Source of the DNA: CAZHON01 sp964534565
GTDB lineage: Bacteria; Patescibacteriota; Gracilibacteria; Peribacterales; Peribacteraceae
Reading direction: 5' to 3'
Assembly (NCBI GenBank): GCA_964534565.1
Contig: CAZHON010000001.1
Span: 372,001 to 436,000, forward strand
DNA: 64,000 nt
Positions 57,626 to 64,000 of this stretch are shown piece after piece (the first letter of the stretch is position 1; the number at the start of each line of letters is the position of its first letter). Made by a program: the position numbers and the translations under genes. Below the pieces are notes generated by a model that was given only the letters and a program-made list of their open reading frames with translations, searched no databases and was not told where the DNA came from.

Positions 57626-57887
57626 TCGCACAAACTCGTAAGCAATCCTCAATCAGATTTCGTATTTTTTGAATAAATGGTGCATGCATTGGTGAGCAGC
57701 CATTCGTAACATGTTCATTTAAGAATGTGTGCATTTTTTGAGCAATTTCACCGTGTACTTTTCGCAGCTGTCTTGCACCGAAATACAGACTCTGAATACT
57801 GCCGACAATATTTTTTTGACCCCACAGCTTTACCGATGCTTCAAAGTGCGGTTCCGGTTCGCCGAGTGATGGTGAGGAATTGCCCAT
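57603..57887 (-). CDS. Hypothetical protein, 94 residues
   Basis: Not recognised. Mostly helical, with Gln/His/Lys-rich stretches (LRKVHGEIAQKMHTFLNEHV) and three cysteines in the last third (NGCSPMHAPF, DCLRVCATTE). It overlaps the 3' end of mltG by 23 bases on the opposite strand. A TATACT box sits about 17 bases before its ATG (57905-57910 on the plus strand), which supports a real gene facing away from the LOG-family gene. Confidence 0.5.
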   Translation of the reverse strand: MGNSSPSLGEPEPHFEASVKLWGQKNIVGSIQSLYFGARQLRKVHGEIAQKMHTFLNEHVTNGCSPMHAPFIQKIRNLIEDCLRVCATTETSHD

Positions 57888-57940
57888 GGATGCGTTTCAA
57901 GCGAAGTATAGAGGACATGGCAAGAATGAGCTCTTTCTGC

Positions 57941-57946
57941 TATAAT
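57941..57946 (+). promoter_or_regulatory. -10 box before the LOG-family gene
   Basis: TATAAT, 17 bases before ATG 57964, with an A/G-rich leader (AAAGAAGAAAC), the only purine-rich leader close to a start among the larger genes. Confidence 0.55.
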
Positions 57947-57963
57947 AAAGAAGAAACACACCT

Positions 57964-58599
57964 ATGAGTACTTCCGCTCCAGAAACAGCAAAAAGCCACT
58001 TTCACCGCTTGAAAATCGGGGTGATGGGTTCGGCGAGCGGTCCGCAGACCGAAGACCCTGTTGCACGAGAAAAGTGCCGTCAGGTCGGTTTTGAAATCGG
58101 CAAGCGCGGGTACATCTTCATCAATGGTGCCTGTCCGGGACTTCCTCACGATGCACTCTTGGGTGCGAAGGAAGCCGGTGGTTTTACACTCGGCGTCTCT
58201 CCTGCATTCTCGGAGTACGAACACATTCACGAATACCTCTCTCCACACGATCACGACATGCTCCTCTACACGGGCATGGGATTCATGGAACGCGATATCA
58301 TCAACATCCGCAGCTCGGATGGAATCATCATCGTCGGGGGAGGAATCGGAACGCTCAACGAACTCACGATCGCCTACGACGAAGGTCGCCCGATCGGCAT
58401 TCTCACAAACAGTGGAGGAATCAGTAACTCGATTCCCTACGTCATTCAAGAGCTCTGCAAGCGCGAGATCCCACCGAATATGGTGTTCGATGACGATCCA
58501 GCAAAATTGCTGAGCAAATTGGAAATCGTCATTCAGGCATTCCCACTTCCTGTGCGTGAGGATTCCCGCGTGAAAGACTCTCGCAAGGGACGAGGATAA
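57964..58599 (+). CDS. LOG family protein (Rossmann-like, TIGR00725-type)
   Basis: 211 residues. IGVMGSASGPQTED (phosphate-binding first loop), NGACPGLPHDALLGAKEAGG, then MGFMERDIINIRSSDGIIIV and the signature GGGIGTLNELTIAYDEGRPI (family PGGxGTxxE, with Gly replacing Pro). LOG enzymes cleave nucleoside 5'-monophosphates to base and ribose 5-phosphate; this subfamily is less well characterised. The C-terminus is a basic tail (REDSRVKDSRKGRG). It abuts the convergent TPR gene with no gap. Confidence 0.88.
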   Translation: MSTSAPETAKSHFHRLKIGVMGSASGPQTEDPVAREKCRQVGFEIGKRGYIFINGACPGLPHDALLGAKEAGGFTLGVSPAFSEYEHIHEYLSPHDHDMLLYTGMGFMERDIINIRSSDGIIIVGGGIGTLNELTIAYDEGRPIGILTNSGGISNSIPYVIQELCKREIPPNMVFDDDPAKLLSKLEIVIQAFPLPVREDSRVKDSRKGRG

Positions 58600-60567
58600 T
58601 TAGGTACTCTTCACAAGACCTCGTCGCAGAAGATCTTCGAGAAGCGCACGCGTCTCTTTCTGCTGCGGGTTCTTCTGCAAAATGGTACGTACTCCCGTCA
58701 GCACTTCCTGCAAAAACTCCGCATTTCCTGCATCGCGATCGATTCCTTGTTGAAAGATCTTCACTGCTTTCGTCGGTTGATCGAGCGAGACATAGAGAGG
58801 TCCCATGTGACTGAGGAGATTCATGCTGGGAGTCTGCAGAGCGTATGCATGCTCAAAAGCATCCAGTGCTTCGGCGTTCTTCGCTTGTTTCTCCAACGCC
58901 AATCCGAGGTTGTAGTACGCCACGTAGAAATCCGAATCATACGCGATGATCGCTTTGTATTGTTCGATGGCTTCATCTGTTCTTCCCTGGTCCAAATAGG
59001 AGGAGGCCAAGTTATTGCGTGCAGGAGTGTGACGAGGAACGAGGAAAATCGTTTGGCGATAGTACGGTTCGGCTTCCGCTGTGCGCCCCGCCTTTGCGAG
59101 CATCACCGCGGTTCCGAATGATGCATCGGCTTCGCGCGGGTCCATACGGAAGGCATCTTTCATCGACGCAATGGCCTCGTCGGTTCGACCCTGGGACGAG
59201 GCAAGTGCTCCCAGTGCGATGTGGATGATCGGGTGATCTTTGATCAGCAGTGCCCGCTGCAGTTCTTGTTGAGACTTGTCGTAGCGTCCCAACTCGCGGT
59301 ACGACACCGCTGCATTGATGTGTGCCGCTAGTGCGTTCGGATAAAACTTCATGGTTTGTGTGAAGAGAGTTTCCGTACTCTTCCATGTTGCTGCTTGTAC
59401 AGCTGCCTTTCCTGCGAGAAATACAAGGAGGATTGCTGTGATGCTCACAAGTAAATAGTGACGCTGCTCAGACAATCGTTGCCATAACATTTCCCACAAA
59501 ACAGCGATGAGTAGAATGATGCCAATGCCAGCGATGTACGCGTATCGATCAGATGCAAAATACAGAACACCACCCTTCATCACGTTTGAAAAACTGGGCA
59601 GAAGCAAAAGAAAAGAGAAAGCGAACGCGACAAAAAGAACGCGGGTCCAGCGCAAACTCACAAGCGCAAGCAGAGAAAGGACGCTCAGCACCCCCCATGA
59701 GAGGAGAATATCCGGATGTGTCAGGCTCACCGTTCCTGCAAAGGGGTAGAGCACCGAGAGCCCCGTCGGCCAGAAGAATTTTTGTAGATAGAATGCCGTA
59801 CTTTTTGCCGACAGGAGGATCAGGCTCGTAGTATCGATGAGCCCTGTCGCTTCCTGTTTTCCAACAAGTGCAATCAGTCCAAAAATACCCGATAGCAAGA
59901 AGAAAGGAATTTTTTCAAGGATCACCTGACGATCGAACCGTCGATGTTCCAAGAAATCGAAGAGAAAAAGCACCAGCGGAAGCAGCACGACAGATACTTT
60001 CGAAAGTAACGCACACGCAAAGGCACCCACGGCAACGTAGTACAATCGTGTGTTCTGTTCTTCTTTGTATCGCAGGTAACTGATCATCGACAGAAGAACG
60101 AAGAATCCCGACAGCAAATCTTTTCGTGCACTCGCCCACGCAACCGTTTCGACATTGAGAGGATGAACGGCGAAGAGTAGTCCGCCCACAATTGCAGCCG
60201 ACCGCTTTCCTGTAAGCAGGAAGAGAAGCCAAATCACCAACAGGGCATTCGCGCTGTGCAGCACGATGTTCGTGGCATGGAACATGCCCGATGCCAATCC
60301 GGCGATGCTGTAATCAAGTTGGTACGAAAGGAAGGTGAGAGGGGTGTAGAGTTCGGGGTCGAATGTTCGAAATGCCGTGAGAATATTATGAGGCGTCAGT
60401 CCCTGAATGGTCGGGTTTCCGGTAATGAGAATATTGTCATCGAACAGAACGAACTGACTGAACAACGTGACGCCGAACACCGCACATACCACACCAATAA
60501 CGCACAGCACCGTCCACAGAAGGTCTGTGTCCGAGAATTGATCGGTATCGGAAAAAAGGCGACGCAT
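58600..60567 (-). CDS. TMTC-like membrane glycosyltransferase with TPR tail
   Basis: 655 residues. The N-terminal two thirds have about ten hydrophobic segments with GT-C hallmarks of the TMTC/DUF1736 kind: VLFDDNILITGNPTIQG (acidic motif), YTPLTFLSYQLDYSIAG, HATNIVLHSANALLVIWLL, FAVHPLNVETVAWASARKDL. The last 230 residues are TPR repeats (PNALAAHINAAVSYRELGRY; ADASFGTAVMLAKAGRTAEA; ARNNLASSYLDQGRTDEAIE; AYYNLGLALEKQAKNAEALD). Eukaryotic TMTCs O-mannosylate cadherins; bacterial relatives are uncharacterised. TAGGAT lies six bases before the ATG (60574-60579). Confidence 0.87.
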   Translation of the reverse strand: MRRLFSDTDQFSDTDLLWTVLCVIGVVCAVFGVTLFSQFVLFDDNILITGNPTIQGLTPHNILTAFRTFDPELYTPLTFLSYQLDYSIAGLASGMFHATNIVLHSANALLVIWLLFLLTGKRSAAIVGGLLFAVHPLNVETVAWASARKDLLSGFFVLLSMISYLRYKEEQNTRLYYVAVGAFACALLSKVSVVLLPLVLFLFDFLEHRRFDRQVILEKIPFFLLSGIFGLIALVGKQEATGLIDTTSLILLSAKSTAFYLQKFFWPTGLSVLYPFAGTVSLTHPDILLSWGVLSVLSLLALVSLRWTRVLFVAFAFSFLLLLPSFSNVMKGGVLYFASDRYAYIAGIGIILLIAVLWEMLWQRLSEQRHYLLVSITAILLVFLAGKAAVQAATWKSTETLFTQTMKFYPNALAAHINAAVSYRELGRYDKSQQELQRALLIKDHPIIHIALGALASSQGRTDEAIASMKDAFRMDPREADASFGTAVMLAKAGRTAEAEPYYRQTIFLVPRHTPARNNLASSYLDQGRTDEAIEQYKAIIAYDSDFYVAYYNLGLALEKQAKNAEALDAFEHAYALQTPSMNLLSHMGPLYVSLDQPTKAVKIFQQGIDRDAGNAEFLQEVLTGVRTILQKNPQQKETRALLEDLLRRGLVKST

Positions 60568-60607
60568 GGGTCTATCCTAGCCCTTCCTTTCCTTCAGGAG
60601 GAGGGGA

Positions 60608-61942
60608 TTACTTGGTAATCCAGCGAACGGGAGCGCCCTCGAATGCGAAGGTTTCACGCAACGTACGTTCCAAATAACGGAGCTGGTTTTTCTGAATGAG
60701 GCGTGGATTTTTCACGAAGACCACAAAGGTCGGTGGAATATCCTTCGCCTGCATGACGTGTTTCCCTTGGGACAGTGCGCGTGCCGGGAGGCGCTGTACG
60801 CAACCGCTGTACCAACGGCGCAGGTCCCCGGTGCTGATACGACGATGGAGATTTCGATGCACGCTTTCAATCAGCGGGAATAATTTCAGCAGTCCGTCGC
60901 GAGTCTCTGCAGAGCAGCACAGCACGGGTGCGAAGCTGCAGAATGCAAGTTGGGTCGACAGTTCCTTCATGCGTTCTGCCTTCTTCTCTGTCGTGAGCAA
61001 ATCGATTTTGTTGAGAATGATGATCATTCCTTTTCCTTCTTCCATCGTTGTTGCTGCAATGCGCTTCTCCTGTTGGCTGGTCGGTTGCGTTGCGTCGAGC
61101 ACCAAGACGACGATGTCGCTCGAAGCGATCGATTGCATGGTTTTCAGGTGAGCGATGCTCTCAATATCCTCTTCCACACGCGCTTTACGGCGCAATCCTG
61201 CCGTGTCGACGAAGATGTAATCAATCCCGTCAAAGCGGACCGTGGTATCGGACGGGTCGCGTGTCGTTCCTGCAATGTCCGAGACGAGACGTGGAGTTTC
61301 CGCGCGCTGCGGATCGCTCATGAGCGCGTTGATGAGCGAGCTCTTTCCCACGTTCGGTTTGCCCACAATCGCAATGCGAGGAGCATCGCGTTCCGTTCGT
61401 TCGGGTTGCTTCATGAAGTGCATCTCCAAAAGAATTTCTACAATTTTGTCCTGCAATGCCTGAATCCCCGCACGATGCACCGCACTCACCATCATCAAGT
61501 TTTCACTGATTCCCAGTTCATAGAACTGTGGCATGCGCATCTCGGTGTCTTCGGGGTTATCGCACTTCGTAAGAGCAAGAATGATCGGCACGTGCTTGCG
61601 TTTCTTCTTTCGCAAAATTTCCACGACTGCAAAGTCTGCACTCGTGAGTTCCTCGCGACTGTTCACGGTAAAGACGATGAGATCGGCGTGCTCCACGGCG
61701 ATGACGGACTGTGTCGAGACGTCTTCTTCCAAGTCATGATCCTCGGAACCGCCTCCAATTCCTCCCGTATCGACCAATAAGTAGTCCATTTTCTCCTCGT
61801 GCACCTCGCTCACTACGTGGTCGCGCGTCGTTCCTGCGATGTCATTCACAATCGCACGGCGTGTGCCGCTGAGTGCGTTAAACAGCGTAGATTTGCCTGC
61901 ATTGGGCTTCCCGATAATGGCTACAGTAGGCAATTTGGACAT
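60608..61942 (-). CDS. der: Ribosome-associated GTPase Der (EngA)
   Basis: 444 residues with two tandem G domains and a C-terminal KH-like domain. G domain 1: GKPNAGKSTLFNALSG (P loop about 10), DIAGTTRD, DTGG, and TKCD. G domain 2: GKPNVGKSSLINALMSD (about 185), SDIAGTTRDPSD, DTAGLRRKARVEEDIE, NKIDLL. The KH-like tail has NPRLIQKNQLRYLERTLRETF. Between the P loop and DIAGTTRD of G domain 2 there is a slightly long segment (PQRAETPRLVS). Der is needed for 50S maturation. The start at MSKLPTVAII is preferred; the longer frame overlaps the divergent leuS start. Confidence 0.97.
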   Translation of the reverse strand: MSKLPTVAIIGKPNAGKSTLFNALSGTRRAIVNDIAGTTRDHVVSEVHEEKMDYLLVDTGGIGGGSEDHDLEEDVSTQSVIAVEHADLIVFTVNSREELTSADFAVVEILRKKKRKHVPIILALTKCDNPEDTEMRMPQFYELGISENLMMVSAVHRAGIQALQDKIVEILLEMHFMKQPERTERDAPRIAIVGKPNVGKSSLINALMSDPQRAETPRLVSDIAGTTRDPSDTTVRFDGIDYIFVDTAGLRRKARVEEDIESIAHLKTMQSIASSDIVVLVLDATQPTSQQEKRIAATTMEEGKGMIIILNKIDLLTTEKKAERMKELSTQLAFCSFAPVLCCSAETRDGLLKLFPLIESVHRNLHRRISTGDLRRWYSGCVQRLPARALSQGKHVMQAKDIPPTFVVFVKNPRLIQKNQLRYLERTLRETFAFEGAPVRWITK

Positions 61943-62047
61943 AAATACGGGCACCTGCCCGGCGTAGCTCGAATGAGCGAAGACGGGTTGAGCGCGCAGT
62001 GTAGCACAGAAAACCCGTCTTTGTGTGTGAAAATGGCTTTCGTCCGC

Positions 62048-62053
62048 TATCAT
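62048..62053 (+). promoter_or_regulatory. -10 box of a leaderless-type promoter (leuS)
   Basis: TATCAT, six bases, ATG at 62060. Confidence 0.5.
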
Positions 62054-62059
62054 GTCGAC

Positions 62060-64000
62060 ATGGCACGGTCCTATGACCCATCACAGGTGGAAGCTAAGTG
62101 GCAGAAAGAGTGGGAAGATGCGAAACTCTTCCAAACCGACCTGAAGGCAGCAAAGAAGCCGTTTTACAGCATGGTGATGTTTCCGTATCCAAGTGGAGAC
62201 AAGCTGCACGTCGGTCACTGGTACAACTTCGCACCGGCCGACAGCTACAGCCGCTACATGCGCATGAAGGGGTATGACGTCTTCGAGCCCATGGGGTTTG
62301 ATGCGTTCGGACTCCCTGCCGAGAACTATGCCATCAAGACGGGTGTGCCTCCCGCAGTCTCCATCAAGAAGAATGTCGAGACGATGATCGAGCAGCTCAA
62401 GAAGATTGGATGTATGTACGACTGGAGTCGCACGTTGAATACGACAGATCCTTCGTACTATCGATGGACGCAGTGGTTATTCCTTCAAATGTTCAAACAT
62501 GGGTTGGCCTATAAGAAAGATGGAAACGTCAACTGGTGTCCGAAGGATCAAACCGTTCTTGCGCGTGAGCAGTGTCAGGATGGTGTGTGTGAACGTTGCG
62601 GAACTGCGGTCATTCAACTCCCATTGGCACAGTGGTACTGGAATATCACGAAGTATTCTCAACAATTGATTGATGGCCTCGATGGCTTAGATTGGCCAGA
62701 AAAAACAAAATTGATGCAACGAAACTGGATCGGGAAAAGTGAGGGAACGGAAGTGCATTTTGCAATCGATGGTTCAAAAGAAATCCTCAAAATTTTCACG
62801 ACCCGAGTCGATACGCTCTACGGATGCACATTTGTTGTCCTCGCTCCGGAAAATCCTCTCGTCGATATCATTACAACCAAAGAACATCGTTCATCCGTTG
62901 ATGCCTATATTTCTCAAACACGAAAGAAGACTGAATTGCAGAGAACAGATTTGAATAAAGATAAGACAGGTTCTTTCACCGGCGCATACGCAATCAATCC
63001 TGCAAATGGACACAAAGTACCGATTTGGATTGCAGACTTCGTTCTCGCCCACTACGGAACGGGTGCTGTGTTTGCCGATGCGCACGATGAACGTGATTTT
63101 GTATTCGCAAAGAAATATGGAATTCCATTGAAGCCCACGCTCAAGCCTGCAGACGGAAGAGACGACGCGGCGATTCGTGCATTGGAAGAATGTTTTACGG
63201 GAGATGGAATCCTGTACGACTCCGATCATTTCAGCGGTCTGCATTCTGCAGAGGCGCGAAAAAAGATTGCTGCTTGGCTCGAAGACAAAGAGGCTGGTCG
63301 GTTGGTGACTCAATACCGTCTCAAGGATTGGCTCATTTCACGCCAGCGCTACTGGGGCGCACCGATTCCGATCGTCTATGATCCAGAAGGAAAGGCACAT
63401 CCCATTCCCGAGGAGCATCTTCCCTGGGTACTTCCGACAGATGTAGAGTTTGCTCCAACAGGGGAAAGTCCTCTCAAGAAGAGTAAGGAATTCATTGAAC
63501 GAACGGAGAAGATCTTTGGAAAGGGTTGGACGCCTGAGTTCGATACAATGGATACATTTGTTTGTAGTAGCTTCTATTACCTTCGCTATCTCGCTGCAGG
63601 TGACGAGAAGCACCTCATCGATCCTACGATCAGCAAAAATTGGATGCCCGTCGATATGTACATCGGCGGTCCAGAGCACGCTTGCATGCACTTAATCTAT
63701 GCACGTTTCGTCATGAAGGCACTTAAAGATTTTGGCTTCGTACAGGGCTCCGAGCCATTCCAGAAACTCATTCACCAAGGGCTCATTACCAATCAGGGTG
63801 CCAAGATGAGTAAGAGTAAAGGAAATGTGGTGAGCCCCGATAACTTTGTGACTCGCCATGGGTCCGATGTATTCCGCATGTATTTGATGTTCATGGGTCC
63901 ATTCACCGATGGAGGGGATTGGAATGACACCGGAATCAAGGGTGTCGACCGTTTCGTGGAGAGGGTCTACAAGTTGATGACCGAAAAAGTGAATACCAAA
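62060..64000 (+). CDS. leuS: Leucyl-tRNA synthetase, N-terminal part (3' truncated by window)
   Basis: 647 residues before the window ends; the frame is still open. Class I features: YPSGDKLHVGHWYNFAPADS (HIGH-type motif), YDVFEPMGFDAFGLPAENYA, a zinc-type domain with CPKDQTVLAREQCQDG and CERCG, the editing (CP1) domain with EVHFAIDGSKEILKIFTTRV-type sequence and THR-like region TTRVDTLYGCTF, and KMSKSKGNVVSPD (KMSKS motif). It charges tRNA-Leu. The gene is divergent from der. Its first three quarters show no frameshift. Confidence 0.97.
   Translation, partial: MARSYDPSQVEAKWQKEWEDAKLFQTDLKAAKKPFYSMVMFPYPSGDKLHVGHWYNFAPADSYSRYMRMKGYDVFEPMGFDAFGLPAENYAIKTGVPPAVSIKKNVETMIEQLKKIGCMYDWSRTLNTTDPSYYRWTQWLFLQMFKHGLAYKKDGNVNWCPKDQTVLAREQCQDGVCERCGTAVIQLPLAQWYWNITKYSQQLIDGLDGLDWPEKTKLMQRNWIGKSEGTEVHFAIDGSKEILKIFTTRVDTLYGCTFVVLAPENPLVDIITTKEHRSSVDAYISQTRKKTELQRTDLNKDKTGSFTGAYAINPANGHKVPIWIADFVLAHYGTGAVFADAHDERDFVFAKKYGIPLKPTLKPADGRDDAAIRALEECFTGDGILYDSDHFSGLHSAEARKKIAAWLEDKEAGRLVTQYRLKDWLISRQRYWGAPIPIVYDPEGKAHPIPEEHLPWVLPTDVEFAPTGESPLKKSKEFIERTEKIFGKGWTPEFDTMDTFVCSSFYYLRYLAAGDEKHLIDPTISKNWMPVDMYIGGPEHACMHLIYARFVMKALKDFGFVQGSEPFQKLIHQGLITNQGAKMSKSKGNVVSPDNFVTRHGSDVFRMYLMFMGPFTDGGDWNDTGIKGVDRFVERVYKLMTEKVNTK

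Noticed and set aside
61943..62053. 37-codon extension of Der
   Set aside because: It would overlap the -10 box of the divergent leuS gene. The family starts at the strand leading into the first P loop (SKLPTVAIIGKPNAGKS).
1..64000. Alternative genetic code with UGA as glycine (as in Gracilibacteria and SR1)
   Set aside because: UGA terminates well-bounded genes such as the reductase (11857), the helicase (15240) and the M24 peptidase (51042), and conserved genes contain no internal UGA.

Overview
The window reads as a compact, gene-dense bacterial chromosome of roughly balanced base composition using the standard bacterial code: UGA is a genuine stop for several genes, so this is not the UGA=Gly code of Gracilibacteria or SR1. 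The gene repertoire points to a Patescibacteria/CPR-type organism, most likely of the Peregrinibacteria/Peribacteria kind. The signs are small operons, single-copy core genes, a cobalamin-dependent class II ribonucleotide reductase, secreted SLH-domain proteins with a sortase, type IV secretion-like ATPases and a pilin, and a very large protein of unknown function. That taxonomic placement is inference; a 16S or concatenated-marker tree would decide it. No rRNA, CRISPR array, integrase or transposase was seen.

Layout. 1-5050: 3' end of rpoC, then rpsL, rpsG, a small unknown gene with its own strong promoter, and fusA. 5050-12540: small membrane protein, TrpR-like regulator, ribD, a flavin reductase family protein, class II ribonucleotide reductase and an unknown. 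12690-16450: an unrecognised cluster of an SF2-type helicase with a DEAR box, overlapped by a regulator with two winged-helix domains, then a small charged protein. 16450-23350: RNHCP zinc protein, ychF, an SLH-sortase fusion, a DUF559 nuclease gene between inverted repeats, a TraG/VirD4-like ATPase and a lone receiver protein. 23350-33650: a cysteine-repeat surface protein, tsf and rpsB, a secreted unknown, glycyl-tRNA synthetase and three glycosylation genes (two GT-C enzymes and a GT2). 33750-42770: PrsW-like protease, a two-gene unit with a 1597-residue giant protein, SLH-PDZ-S41 protease and rpsU. 42900-50000: gyrB, hisS with tRNA-His just upstream, and a two-gene unit of a PKD/Pro-Ala membrane protein and a triple-repeat T4SS-type pilin. 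50040-64000: M24 peptidase, two secreted double-psi-barrel wall proteins, a second TraG/VirD4-like ATPase, ybaB, mltG, a LOG-family protein, a TMTC-like TPR glycosyltransferase, der and the 5' part of leuS.

How it fits together. Translation and replication genes alternate with an envelope programme. SLH domains on a sortase, a protease and a wall protein suggest an S-layer. PMT/GT-C enzymes with a DPM-like GT2 suggest glycosylation of exported proteins. MltG and two barrel proteins act on peptidoglycan. Two TraG-like ATPases and a tandem pilin suggest a DNA- or protein-transfer apparatus.

The most striking global signal is gene-start architecture. Shine-Dalgarno sequences are almost absent. 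About eighteen genes begin 6-9 bases after a TAnnnT -10 box, which is the layout of leaderless mRNAs. Other notable items are the helicase/double-wHTH cluster, palindromes abutting start codons, two families of dispersed repeats (one of which encodes the C-terminus of glycyl-tRNA synthetase), and the DUF559 element.
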